Source of the DNA: Pholis gunnellus
Taxonomy: Eukaryota; Chordata; Actinopteri; Perciformes; Pholidae
DNA length: 64,000 nucleotides
Reading direction: 5' to 3'
Assembly (NCBI GenBank): GCA_910591455.2
Contig: OU342817.1
Location: 10,636,415 to 10,700,414 of the forward strand
In this document: positions 49,689 to 63,135 of the stretch, one piece after another
Layout: the number at the start of each line of letters is the position of its first letter
Numbering within the stretch: the stretch's first letter is position 1
Made by a program: the position numbers and the translations under genes
The notes under the pieces: generated by a model
Database searches by the model: none
What the model was told of the DNA's origin: nothing
What the model saw: the letters and a program-made list of their open reading frames with translations, nothing else

Positions 49689-52600
49689 TGGGAAGAGGAA
49701 CGAAAGGTCAACAAACATGAAGGGTTTTACCGCCATGTCAAAGGGTTTGCTACAGCATGTTTTTGTTATTCAACATTTTTCTCTCGTGAAAGTGTAATTA
49801 AAACCCCAGTCACATTTGCATCCTCCACTACCCCCGACCCCCCCCCCCTTCCTCCTCCATCACCGCTGCCCTCCCCTCTGACATTGACCTTGGGAGCGGG
49901 GCCACTGCCGCTCTGCTTCTTAATAATATGCCCGAGGCTTTAAAGAAAGCTCAGATGAGATGAGGTGCGGTGCCATGCATCATATAGATTTATTGTCCAC
50001 AGATTTAGTAGGCGGCTCCGCCACAGCCCCTATCAGGACACGTGTGACACTCGAGCCCCCATGCTTTAAATGCTCCACACACAGCCGGTCATGACATGGA
50101 AAGAATATATCTTAGCTGAGTCGTGGGGAGGGGTGCTGAGGAAAAAGCTGTCTGAGAATAAATTGTGAGAGGCAGGTGAGAGTTGATTCAAAATGCCACA
50201 CAGCATCTTGTGGCAGACTGGCAGGTGTCGAATCCAGTGCATGAATCCCCGCACGTCTCTCCCCAACTCCAGGTTTAGAATATTTAGAATATGAAGAAGT
50301 CTTTAAATGAACTCTGGGGGGTATTTTGACTAGTTTTACTGTAGAGCAATGATTTAATGGTAGAGTGTAAAAGTTCATTCTTGACTTTGGAAAACAGTAG
50401 TTTGACAAAAAAAAAAGAAATCTTAACTCCACTATGACAAATGAGCAAACTCAAGTCGCTAAAGTAGACTGTGAGATGCATTTAAAAAGAGCCACAGAAT
50501 GCTATATAGTGGACCTTGAGTTCTAATGGTCTAATACGTATTTGCCATATTTGATATAAGGTATTGTGTTTGTGAGTACCTGACAAATGTAAATCCAATA
50601 TTCACTCTCTATTTTCGGTCTCCACCAACTCCTGAGAGAAATATTTGACTATTTAACTATTAAATGTTCAAATGTGACTTCACTATATGTATTTCTGCCG
50701 GTCAATTGATGTGTGCTCATATCAATGGCAAGTGCAGCCCTTCTTTTTCCTCACCCCTCTCGGGGCTCAAGACTATCAGTAAAAGAAGACAAGGACATAC
50801 GGCGTGTATGCGTCCACGTTATTGGATTTCTTTGTGGATTCATTGATTTTCTAACAGGGTTAGTCGTAAAAATAGAAGTTAAACAGAATGTTGACCCTTT
50901 CCTCTTGCCGTTAAAGTGCATCTCACTCCCTGGAGTAAGGAGTGTCTTGGCACGGTCACACCTGCCAGAGGGTGAACCCCTGAGGGGCACAAGCGGCACT
51001 CTGCACACTGGGATAAAAACATCATCAATTTTATATCAACTTGCTGCAAAAGCTGGTATCGTTTGTATAAAACAGCTGATGCCGATTAGCTTGTGTTAAC
51101 ATTTTAATAGTTTATGATAAAGATCTTTTAATAAATCTATTTTAACATATGTATTGGTCTGCTGGTAAGGCACATGAGACCTTCATCTTGTCCCCTTCAT
51201 TCTTAGAGTTGTTCATTGATCATTATCAGACTGTCTGGTTGGTTTTGTGAACTGTACCCTGTTGAAAGCAGAGTATAAGTTGTGGAAGACTAGAATTTTA
51301 GTTTTCTGAAAACCAGTGGTACATATTTCACAGAAAACAAGAATTTTAATTCAGGATTCAAGACTGAGCCATGGGTCAATGTGGCTTGGCAAAACAAAGT
51401 ATTGGCAGTTTCATCTTGAAAAATGATACGATCTATTTCAATGTCAAATACGTTTGACTGAAGGATAAGGGAGAGCAGCATGGAGAAGTCTTCATGCTTA
51501 ATGAAACTGGGAACAAAAGCCTCCTCAGTATATAAAGCAGGCACTTTGATTATTGTTTCTAGAAATGTAAGAACACCAACACAAGGAAGATCAAAGTACA
51601 CCTGTGATTTCGTCTTAAGGACAAACCTGGCAGATTAATCGGACAGATAATTAAAGGTTTACTGATGAGCGGCTGATTATCCTCCATCAACAGCATCGCC
51701 CAGTGTTTGTATAAAAATGTTGGTGTGAACCTTTTCCACTCTTCACAGAGGTCACAGGTCAGAATGCCTGGGGGAAAAAAACAAGGCATTGTCTTGGTAA
51801 TGGTCACTTAAGTATATGTATCTCTGCTGTATCATGTCATGGGTGGCGGCATCACTGGGACATTAACTGGGTCACTGGGTCTTTGTTTGGACAGGCTCTA
51901 GTGACTCTGCCAGTGAAAAACATTTTACTTTCAGTGAGTCCAATTGAATCTCAAATGTCCTTAAGGACATGTTTTGGGGGAGGGAAATAGATAATAGTGA
52001 TTATTAGTGTTATTCCCACACTTTTTTAAAAGTAATAGGAGAATTCAATCCACTCTCATGCATGACATAAAAGTTGTTTTTGAGCATGTTTTTGATGATA
52101 CAAATGAAAAAGTACACCGTTTGATTTTCTCTCACTTTTAAATATCTGTGGTTTTTTTGTGTCTTAATTATAATCCTCTCACCTTTCACCCCACGAGACG
52201 GCACATTGTGTTTTCTGTCATCAAAACCTTTTTAGAGATCACCCCTCTGAAGTGTCAAATAGATCCTGTCAATGAAACCCATTTTCAGGTCGCCAACAAC
52301 TAAATGAGGAAAGGCTGCTTGCTTTACAGTCTGCGAGGGACCAGGTGCTAAAAGCACTCGGCGCTGAGTGCCTCTTTGGATGATAATCGTAGGAAAACGT
52401 CTTTTCATGCTTCATCAAAACATATTTCTTTCAGTGCTTTTTCTAGAGATTTTACGATATGGAACTATGTCAAAATGAAACGTATGTATGTGTAACTACT
52501 AGTCAAATGTATAAAAGACATAATTAGACTTCACCACCTTTTTATGACGGCACTTTTAGTCTTTTTCACACTAATGCTGTCTAACCATTGCAGATACATC

Positions 52601-53536
52601 TATGCATTTATCTATAATATAGTGAATGTGGAAAAGGAAATAACTGCTCCATTCAAAACCATCCCGTAACATGAGGAGTGCATTGTGGGATAATTGTAGC
52701 CATTTATAGCCAGAGACCAAGGCAAAAAACATTTCGCTTTATATGGCTCCACTGGACACTACACAACAAATGAAAGCGAGGAACCCACTCTTCCCTTCTC
52801 ACACTATGATTATAACCTGCATGCTGTTGAAGTTTCCGATGTTCTCTGCCTTACTTATTTCATGTAAAGTGTGAGCAAAAGAAAAGCTTTGTATTCAAAT
52901 GTGACACTGTATTTCTGGCAATGTAGCTGTAATCTTTCAAATAAACAGATGACCTGTTTGAATATATATTGAACTACTTTTTATTATTAGCCAACTTTTA
53001 TTTCATGAAGCTTCTCCAAATCAATAATATTTTCTGTTGAGACGTAGGTCGGCACAGCCACTCACCTGTTGCTCAGTCAGCTTGTCGATGCTGTGACCTT
53101 GCATTAAAGCGGGACAATTTCACGTAATAGTGTCCACTGGAGGTACAAAAGACAGTTAGGGATAATGCCACATGCCAAATAGTCATTTAGCATTTTAGCG
53201 CCTAAAATCTTTGGGTAAAAGTGATGTTTTTCCTGCATCATAGAGCAACACAGGATTATTACAGCATGGCAGGCTGTTAGCATTTAATAACAGTATCTTG
53301 TTGCAAAGTGACCAACACCACTGAACGGCAACACTGACTGTAACAGAAATAAAGAAGCATGGTGGAAATGGAGGGCAGCGGTCCTGTTGGCTGCTCCGAT
53401 GCTCTCAGCTCCAGTGCTGAAAGTATTGCAGCAAAACCCCTTCATGTATTCATGCAATGGTGCATTTTATTGCTTATAAATTCAACTTTTCATCTGTAAA
53501 AGGATGAAAAGTTTATAACACTATAAAGGAATAATG

Positions 53537-53959
53537 TTATTTATTCTCACAAAAGTTAGACTTGCTATACAAGCTAAATGCCAATCCGGTGGCAAATTCC
53601 TCAAATAGAAGGAGGGCATGTGTTTTACCCAGTCCCAGATATTTACAAAACTTAGTAGTGTTAGAGTAGCATCCTCTGCTCTTCTGCTGTGTCTGTATGC
53701 AAATTGAAAAAGGGTCCAGAATAATTGCTGTTTTCCCCTTATCAGTGTTTTCAAAGCACCATTGCATTGTCTGCACAGCCTCATTGGTCCACAGGTCACT
53801 GCTTTTCCTATTTATTAACAGTTGAGCCTCTCTGGGTAAAAATGAAAGTATGGTGTCAGCAGTGATAATGTCAGAAATGCCACACTGGGGACCTTTGTAT
53901 AGCTGTTTTACAGCAGCAGCAGTAGATATACAAGCCAATCTTGTTACCACCAAAGTCAG
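53537..53959 (-). CDS. Unnamed coding-like open frame, possible exon or gene relic
   Basis: An uninterrupted frame of about 140 codons lies between a TAG at 53960-53962 and the TAA at 53537. There is no ATG near its start; the frame opens directly after a TTCTAG that could be a splice acceptor, with CTGACTTTGG following. The translation has a soluble, protein-like composition: ISDIITADTILSFLPREAQL, then SSDLWTNEAVQTMQWCFENT and GKTAIILDPFSICIQ. I do not recognise the family and saw no partner exon on the minus strand within a few kb. A possible donor is the GGTAAAAC near 53625. It may be an exon of an unseen gene, a retrocopy fragment or chance. Confidence 0.3.
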   Translation of the reverse strand: MTLVVTRLACISTAAAVKQLYKGPQCGISDIITADTILSFLPREAQLLINRKSSDLWTNEAVQTMQWCFENTDKGKTAIILDPFSICIQTQQKSRGCYSNTTKFCKYLGLGKTHALLLFEEFATGLAFSLYSKSNFCENK

Positions 53960-55148
53960 CTAGAATATTTTCAAAGGACGCTTTGAAAAAACATAAACCC
54001 TTTGGAGCCGTTGCCATTTATTAACCAGGTTTGAACCCTGTAACCCTTTCTTGGTCCACCTATCAACTCATAAGCTGTGAGCTTACTTATTAGGGAGCAG
54101 TTTGAGGATTGATCCCTCCATTAGATTAGAAACTCCTGTCTGTATTATGTTGTTTATGCAACATTGAGGAAGTAACACAACGCATGCAGGATCTTAAATA
54201 AGAGCCCCTAATTGTCATAGATTTCTTTTCACCTATCGTTTGTTCAAAATCCAAACCAACACCTCCATCGAGCCTCATTGTCCTCGTATGTTGCATAACC
54301 CCATAATAATCCAACAAGTGAGTCTTGTTAAATTCAAAGAAAGCCGACTCATGTTGACTCGGTATCGTTCTGACATTTTTCAAGAATCATATTTAGAATC
54401 AGATTGTTTAATAATCTTTTAAATCAATTTTTTTTTTTATTTTCTGTGGAGCAGCAGCATTATTCCTGCACCCACAACCTACTGACACCCGGGGGCAAGT
54501 GTCTCAAGACGTTATGGACGAGGTACGAAATACAAACGTGGCCTTTAAATGCTTATTCCTGATGAGTGTTAGCTGTTGAAGAACGGTCTGGCATGTAAAT
54601 TATAGATCTGGATTGTGAAATGTGACCACCTGACTTATTATAGTGATGTCCTTTAGAAACTGTGAGTGATGCAAGGACACAAAAAGCTCTGCTTTGCCCG
54701 TTTCCCAATCACTCAACCTCCTGTTGTCCAGCTGACTGATGTAAAATTGATTTATTACATCTGTCTTCATCAGTTCAGTACATTATCGGTCCATCTGTTT
54801 TTACATTTCATAATGTTGTATAGATGTTTAAAGGAAGATTTGCTTTTAAAGTAATCCAGCATTTCAGGTTTTATGATATTTTTGACAAATAGATAGATAA
54901 TCGACAGCTGGATTGATGATAACTGTGGAATGCTGCCGCCATTCTTTTGCTTCTCCATTGTTATTGAGGTACAGAGTTGTTAGAATGATCAATAAATAAT
55001 AACTAATGACCAATGAGTATTACATATTTTCAGTTCAAATGATCTGTCACGTGTGCTATAAAGTGACAATCTACAGCAAGTAAATCAAGGAACACTGAGA
55101 TCTGTGTGATTGCATCTTTTCAATAAGCTCAATAGGTTGCGTGCATTT

Positions 55149-55172
55149 GTGTGTGTGTGTGTGTGTGTGTGT
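55149..55172. repeat. (TG)n microsatellite
   Basis: Twelve TG units. Confidence 0.9.
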
Positions 55173-56039
55173 AAGATGGAGAGTTATGTTAGAATACATT
55201 ATTTTTTAAAGTAAGAAAAATGCTTTACAAAGGAAATAAGCAAAAAGCATGCATCACATGCTTGCAAACTAGATGGATGTGTGTTGAATGGCAAACATTA
55301 CAGTTTACTTTTTCACAATAAAGCTGAGTGTACGCTCGCTAATTACTGCAGAGATGTAAAGGCGTAAAGATCTCAGAGGAGATTTATCATCTTACTAAGT
55401 GCTCAACACTGTACAATAATGCTTTGTTGTCTGCTTTCATTGCTCGAGGACAAAAGACGTTGTGATCCTGGTCGCTCCCTGGTGGCTTCGTACATTGTTG
55501 AGTAGCAGAAAATATTCAGAGAAAGCAATGAACTTAGAAAGCAGGTGGAGTTTGTTTAAGCCGTAAACCTCACACAGGCTGCAATATGTCAGTTTATTGT
55601 CAAACGTATAAAGCTGACACAAACAGACAAGTTAAAACTGGAGTGATTACAGGATGTGTTTTTTGTCTCCTTCAATAACCTGGCAGCAGGATGGCCTCCG
55701 TGCCTGTGCTGGGTCAGCACTATACACACCACAACTGAACGCAATCATACTTTACATTTAAATGAAATGTTACTATTGTGGAACCAGTAAATCGATAAAA
55801 ATGCTACAAAGCGCTCAATTTCTCATCAGGGATATATGTGTGTATGTGTGTGTGTGAAGTGAGCCTTCTGGCATGAAGGAGCACATGTTTCAGTTACACC
55901 CTCATGGGAGCTGTGTCGCTCCTGGAGCATCATCTTTTCATCTGACAGTCATTACTCTTTGTCACTGGCAATATGAGACGCCAAGTAATGAAATGGATGC
56001 GCAGTGAGGGCTCCCTCTCAGTTTGTGCCTGCAAACATC

Positions 56040-56330
56040 ACCGATCAACAGCAGTTATTAACACAACAAGCTTAGAATGCACAAATCTGTGATGCGTCCA
56101 TGTGACGCTTTTATTCATAATTTTACCAGAGGGAGCTGCTATGGCATTTAATAAACACGAGGGTTACTGAGGAGTGTGAAATTACTGACAGTGCTGTTCT
56201 GTTATTTGGCAGTGAAGGGATGAAGTGATTTGTCAGGGGAGATGTGAATCCAGCTGGGTGCCGAGATTAATAATCATATCATAACAACGCTCGGCTTTGT
56301 TTTGTTAAAAGCCAAAAACAGTCTATCCTT
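56040..56330. other. Possible conserved non-coding element
   Basis: This is a repeat-free stretch without an open frame. It is dense in homeobox-like AT words (CAGTTATTAAC, TTTATTCATAATTTTACC, GTGAAATTACTGACAG, GATTAATAATCATATC) set in otherwise mixed sequence. That is the texture of vertebrate enhancers conserved among fish. It is a judgement from word content only. Confidence 0.25.
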
Positions 56331-57808
56331 GTTGGTCACGGACCATTGTTTTAAAAGGTACAAAGCATTTTTTTTTTTACTATTGTCATTTTACAGAACT
56401 TAAAAATCCTTACACACATACAGTACGCACATCTCTGTACAGACATTAAAACAAGGAATAACAACAACACTAATGTAAAACCTCGTAATTTAATTCATGA
56501 GGAATAAATTAATAAGTAAGATAAAGTGGGAGAGGGAGATTCAAATAAAAGATCAAATAAATGGATAAATATATTCTAAACATGTCCAAAGTATATGCAA
56601 TATAAACTTGTTAAACATAAAAAGTGATACCTTTATCAAGTTTCGGTGACTTTTCATGACCTCTATTAAGCCTTCTGATGGTTCATTTGCCCCCGTTGTC
56701 ATTGTAAACTGCACATGGGCCTTGAACAGAAGGCTTAACAGCCAAAGTATAAAGCAAAAAGTTGAATGTCTAACTCTGCTGTACGTAGTGTTATGGTATG
56801 TTTGACTTTATCACATATCCCCTCTCATGCACCCACCCTCATAACAGACCAGGTAATACAAAAAGTCATATGAGTGAGACACATTTTACATCCGTGAAAC
56901 ACAGTCTTCACTGTTAGTCACTGAGGAGCTCAACTGGAGCAGCTAGTGGTCAAGAGCCTCCATCACCAGATATGTACCATCGACATTGGAGGTTATGCAT
57001 TTTAAATGGCTTTTGGAGATATGAACAAATGAATAGAAAATGGATTGGAGACCACCCATCGCCACATCAATAATAAAAGAGGGAGATTGACACATTTATT
57101 GACTGAAATACATCCAGTACTGTTTCTACTATACCCCAATACGCATAATTGGATGATGTATAATTTACTAACTGCACAGACACTGTCAACACCACACGTT
57201 GCCTCTGAATGAGCGCTGTTGTTATTCGACTTGATGGCAAAAGCATATTGGGGTGATATTGGGAGTCTGCTCACTGTTTCGCAACTCATGAAATATGTTG
57301 ACAGAGCATAATGTTCCAATGAAGAAACTACTTGAGGTTAAAAGTTAAAGGAATATCCCACTCAAAATCTAATATTTGCAGTATTTTTGAGTAACTTGCT
57401 GTTTGTCCTTTTACTGAGCACTGAGGCTTTGGTTCGCTTGCATTCACATAATGGATTCCAGTAGCTTCCAGAGAGGAAAATATCCCTAGAAACCTCTTGG
57501 ATGATTACCATATAATCAGTTAAGAAACAAAGTTTGCAAATATCAGATCTGAGCAATCTGGCAAAATTAGATGCCATTTCAACAATTGCTGATATTACAA
57601 AAACATGATGATTTTGGTATGCAGGCTCTGAGAGCTTTCTTTTCAGTAATCATTTGTTCTTCTTTGTCTTCTTTTATTTATAATCTCATTTCCCCTTCTT
57701 CCTTTTTCCTTTTTTCCTTTTCTATTCTTCTTACTTCTTCATTTTTCCCCAGCCATGGCTCCAATTTATCAATATCTCCTTCTTCCCCTGATCTTTTTTA
57801 AATCCCTG

Positions 57809-58038
57809 ACACTCTTAAAATAATGGTTCAAAAGGGTTCTTGCTGATGTTCTACCTAGAACCATTTGCTCCTGAAGAACCCTTTATGGAAGAAAGAGTTC
57901 CTCAAGGATTGTTGAAAGCATGTGTGTTGTAATATCAACCTCTATAAAAGGTTCTACCAGGAACAAAAAGGGAGTTCTATGGGGACAAGCCAAAGAACGC
58001 TATACGATTCTAGTTAGCACCTTTACTTCTAAGAGTGT
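57809..58038. mobile_element. MITE with ACACTCTTA ends and GGTTCT-rich interior
   Basis: The left end ACACTCTTAAAATAATGG and the right end, reverse complement ACACTCTTAGAAGTAAAGG, form a terminal inverted repeat 230 bases apart. The interior is built from AGGGTTCT, AGAACC and AAGGTTCT words in both orientations, as in a well-known fish MITE family. No target duplication was evident, and it has no coding capacity. Confidence 0.7.
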
Positions 58039-61000
58039 CTCCTCTTTTTTGGGGGCTTCTCCATTTCCACGTTCCTCTAGTCCTCCCTCCCTCTTGACCG
58101 CACACTTCTTTCCACACATCACCCTGATGTTCCTTCTCCCTTTTGCCCTCGCTTCACATCTATCTCCCTTTCCCCTATCCCCGTTCACATCATCCTTTCC
58201 ATAGGACCCGGTCAGCTCTGCGGAGTAATTTAGCAGACATAGCAGCGGTAACATGAGTGATTTCCCACCGGGACCGCAGACACTTCTAATCACATCCTCA
58301 GGGACATAAGGAGACCGAGGGATAGGGTTGAAGAATAACAGACATGTGGTGAGAAAGAGGTAGAAGAAGCCCATTAGGTAAATAGATATAAGGACACAAC
58401 CCCTGATGGAGTTAGATATCATCCCAGTGATTTAAATAGCTTTACTCGGCCGAGCAGGAAGTGTGATACGGTCAGAAGTGGGACATCCACAGTGTTGACA
58501 TTTGATTGGTTGAAAGGGTTTCTTAATAAGTCTCTCACCTTTGCTAATTTAAGCACTGCCATACACACAAAATGTGTAGTATTAATGCACATTTATAATG
58601 ATATGAGTTCTTCTGGAGGGAGGCTTGTGGAGGCGTGTGCGTCCACATGTACGTAAGCGTGTAGCTCGAATGTGTCGACTTCCTTTGATTAAAGACGAAG
58701 GCGACCTCCCCTGTCAACCCACATGCAGCATTTTAAAAAAAAAGACTTATGTCCACATTACGCCCTCACAGGTTCCTACCTGATTAAGGGATGGCGGATG
58801 GAGAGATGGACTGAGAGGTGACATGACGGGACCCCTCGTTCATAATGTGTCAGGATGTGGTGCTGACAGCTCTGATGACTGATGGGAGGAGACTGTGGAG
58901 AGGTGAGGAGCTGGGTAAACTTTGTGACCGCTGGGCTATTTTCACACAGTGTGTAAAAATGTTGCTCATTCAGGAAATGGAAAGAATTGTTAAGCCGTGA
59001 GACCTGCTTAAGTCTGTCCCTAAAAAGCACTTAAGAGCATTCATCTGCGACTAACACATGCCAGTATGGGTCTAATTCCAAAACATAGCAATTCAGTTTA
59101 CCCTGCCAGGTACGCCACTGCTTAACTGCCTACCTTGTGCCTCGGTCCCTGCCGCTGCCCCGGAGTTGGACCAACTCAAGGATGTGTTTGATGCGTATGA
59201 TGTTGTGGTTCCGTATGATCATTGCAGTAAGCTGTGAGGCTGCCAGCACTGCTGACGCTTTAATGGTTGTCCTGCAGACGTGCTTGTACACCAGGCCATG
59301 TATCGCTGTTTGCTGAATGCTGCAGTTTGCTCTTGTGCAGCTGCTGTCTGCCTATAGCTGTGTGGAGAATTTGCTTTGGTATTATTAATTGTGAATGAAG
59401 TTGTTATAGTGGCTCATTTACTTTTGATGGTTGTAAAGCGCGTGTGTTTTGATGTTGTCGATTTATGTAGTGGTGAGACTTTAATAGTAATTGCAGTTGC
59501 TGTTGGGGGTTCTGCTGGCTCAGAGCAACGGCAGATTGATGGTAATATTGTTTATTGGCTTCAGAGATGTAAACATGACTTTAATTTTGCCCACAGCCCA
59601 TTCACATACCTGCAGATATTTACCTGTAATATTGGCGTCATTTAGGAACTCAAAATTGCTCCTGACACACACAAGACATGGAAGAAGTCACAATTACATG
59701 TTCTCACAGCGTTGGGGAGTAGCTTGCTTTACTATTCTTAAAGGTTCGGAATTCAAAATTCAGAGCACTTCTGTAGCGGCAAACATTTGCCATGTAAAGA
59801 TGTAGTGGATTATTGGCTACCTGAGCAGAGAATGCAGCTTCTGAGTTTAGTTTTGTCACTGTACCTGTTTGTCAAACTCAGCTCGTATTCATGTGCTAAT
59901 GGTATTAATGGTTAATATATTTCCTTCACTGTCTCATCTCTCTAGCAGGCTTGTGCTTGTCCCAGACATACAGTGGATTAAACATCATGACTGACGTGGT
60001 GTACTGTATGTAATGCAGGTTTTGTGGAAGACGTTATTATCGTCACTCCCCAGTCTCTGCTCTGCTGAGCTTCTTTTATGTCTGCATGACGTGACAAGAT
60101 CAGATCCTCTGCGCCAAATATCAACTCTGTACAGATTTCCATTCCTATAAAAATCGGTTCAATTTCAACTGGATGATTGAAAGGTGATTTACGATAAATC
60201 TGCATCAACATACCATGAGATGAAGCAGATTAGCTGTGACAGAATAAGAAGAGAGGTTGATGGTTCGATAAGCATACACGTTATGAGAGAGTGCTACTCT
60301 ATCTCCCTCACCTTCTTGTGAAGGTTGCTACTCTTCAAGGACCCATTCTGTGAGAAATGTGAGAAGATTACAATGAGCATCTCTGCAGGTCATGGAGGTT
60401 GCCATAGAGACTGCCTTGTTCACCTCCTCAGGAGTGCTGCTGGTGTTTGATTACTGCAGAAGAGATTGAAGTCCATTATGTAAAATAGGGACCTGATTCT
60501 AGATGAAGAACAATAGAAAAAGAAACTGAAGACAAGGCCTCCCTCACTTAACGATAATCTTTGATAGCTCTTCCCTGCTTCTTTTAACTCAATATTCACT
60601 TGTGCTTGGTGTAGCTTTAAAAATAAACACATTAATTTACTTTAAGTCATTCTGCCAACAGCTGATTAATGTACTGCAACTATGGAGTTGGGGGTACAGC
60701 AGTTGTGTGTTTGTGTCAGTCAGGGAGGACCATGTTCAGCATCTTTAATGAGGTGGAAGACTGTGTTGAATGAGGATTAGATGGAAAAAGTTGAGAATCT
60801 CCTGAGAGCCACAGGTTAGGGGGGCCTCATTACTGTGATGTGGTGTGCTTGCAGCAGAGGTGCAGAATAAACATTAGTGTAACATGAATACTACCTCCCC
60901 GTATATTCAAAGTTAACTTAAATCATTCCTACCTAAACGTACCTATCTTTTATAGTATGTACACATCTTAAGATGTTACTGCGCCTAAAACTGCCTGAGG

Positions 61001-61569
61001 CAATTTGGGTCCATTAAGGGATATTAGCTTCTCCAATGCTCATAGCTAACAAGTAGGTGAGATATGAAAAGAGATGTATCACGATAAATTGACTAATAAG
61101 ATGCATGTATGGAAAAAAAAACTTAAACTGTAGTATGACTTGTATCATATAAAGCTTCATAAAGTTCTAAATGAGGCTTTGAATGTCTGTCAGTCGTCAT
61201 ATTTAATGACGTTTTTTGATTATACAGTACAAATGTTGTTTTTGAATGGCTCAACACCAGCAAATAGATTGAAGCAGAATAATTTTTTTTTTATATGCAA
61301 ATTTTGGAAATGATTATATCTTTTGTTTTCAACACATTTGGACTGAATATTAAGATAATTATAGAAAGGAGGAGCCCCGCATTACTGTTACTGCAAGTTG
61401 GGGAATAAACAGGTAGAGCAGTTGATTAAGCAGTTACAACAATACACTATGTAGCAGTCTGTCACAAAGTCCAGTTGCGTTTGGGAGCAATTGGGAGCAG
61501 CAGGAACAAGCTGTACACACAACATTAACATATTCACCTCGCGCCAAAGCGCACCGGGTTGCTTTGTAA

Positions 61570-61700
61570 ACTTGTATTGAATTTTGGGTTCTTTAGCTGC
61601 TAAATGCTCACCATCATTACCAGCTAGTCGCTAACTGTCTGCTGTTTTGTGTTTGGCTGGTAATGTGCAGTGGCTTTATTAAAGCCTGTAAGCGTTGTTT
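61570..61700 (+). repeat. Percomorph repeat fragment (TTAGCTGCTAAATGCTCACC)
   Basis: TTAGCTGCTAAATGCTCACC, ACCAGCTAGTCGCTAACTGT and GGCTGGTAATGTGCAGTGG follow each other as in a repeat I know from perch-like fish. The ends were not defined. Confidence 0.4.
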
Positions 61701-62257
61701 TACACGTTAGATCCACTAATATCACAATGAAACAAAGCTTGCTGCTCAGGAAGCAACTATTAAAAATAGAGAAAAAGACACAACTCACCCAATATCAGAC
61801 TTAGATGAGGTGCTGCAGCTATAGACTATCAAACAAAAACTTCCACAGGCTCAAACCTGTGCATAAAATGTTCACACAGATTTAAGTGTGCAGATGCTTT
61901 ATTGATTAGGGAAGCAACTGTTATAAAGGCCACTAATCGAACATTCTCCACACTGAAGGTTTGGACTCTCTCTCTTCTCCAAATCATTTGTAATTTTGTT
62001 TATGTTTACTTACATGAATTCCAATAATGTACCTGATTTGACATGCTATGTGTAAGGGAAGTAACTGCAACTCACATTTGTTGGGCTGAAGTAAGTATTG
62101 TCTGTATTATAAATTGTCTGAACTTTAAGTGTAAGTGCTTGCATTGTAAGGTGTGCTGTTATTAATGCCAGTGGAAAGATGTCATGTGTGCTGCAGAAAA
62201 CGTTTGGTTGGCAGCAACTTAACTACAGCTGCTCTAGGAAAGCGAGCAGCACACAGT

Positions 62258-62350
62258 GAGATAAGATAAGATCATCCTTTATTAGTCCCGCAGTGGGGAC
62301 ATTTACAGGATTACAGCAGCATAGTGGCTTGTACAAACAAGAGACATAGT
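62258..62350 (-). mobile_element. LINE 3' end remnant (AGATAAG..CCTTTATTAGTCCCGCAGTGG)
   Basis: GAGATAAGATAAGATCATCC, TTTATTAGTCCCGCAGTGGG and TTACAGGATTACAGCAGC are the reverse of a typical fish L2/Rex-type LINE 3' end. It shares its class with the 16430-16860 remnant. It is followed by a (CA)n tract. Confidence 0.6.
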
Positions 62351-62374
62351 AAAAAACAAGATCAAAACCACCTG

Positions 62375-62379
62375 CACAC

Positions 62380-62452
<73 letters not shown>
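62375..62452. repeat. (CA)n microsatellite
   Basis: Nearly 40 CA units with one G interruption near its start. Confidence 0.95.
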
Positions 62453-62453
<1 letters not shown>

Positions 62454-63075
62454 GGCTTGATTGGGTGGGTTAGGGGAGGAGAGTGTCACAGTTTGACCCT
62501 GATAAGCCCAGATCAGACAAAACAGAGCGATGAAATGATTGATGATTTCCCATGTGGTATGGTAGCTGGTCACAAACGGCAATACAGTACATCTAAAATA
62601 GTAATTTGGTGGCAAGGTGGTAAATCAACACCAGCCACTGGTTGAATATGTGACAGACCAATGAAACTGTCAGAGCCTTTTCCCTCCTTTGCTTTTCCCA
62701 TTTACTGTTTGTCTCAGACACACCTGCTCTGTAGTCATAAACACAGTGACAAACAGAGACGCAAATTAACATGTAACATGATGTAACATTATCCTTTACA
62801 TTATAAAGCAATAATTATTACTGAAAAATGTATTCCTTTCTTCAAAAGAGTCAAGAATTCAGAAAAAATTATCTGGTGTGGGTCACTCAGGTTCAGTTAA
62901 GTGTTCAGGAGCGGCGTTAGCAAGAACAAAGCAGTGAATCAGAGGAGAACAACTGTATTCCCTGATTTAACTGCGGTTATGTTCTAAAGCACAAATAAAC
63001 ACACCCAAATCTCCACACAACCCTAATGGAAGGTGCCAGATTGCTGGATTTTGAATCCATGCAGCCAAAGCTCAG

Positions 63076-63076
<1 letters not shown>

Positions 63077-63134
<58 letters not shown>
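63077..63134. repeat. (TG)n microsatellite
   Basis: Twenty-nine uninterrupted TG units. Confidence 0.95.

Positions 63135-63135
<1 letters not shown>

Noticed and set aside
62223..62615. Minus-strand frame with Cys-Val repeats
   Set aside because: The repeats come from the (CA)n microsatellite and the ends from a LINE remnant.
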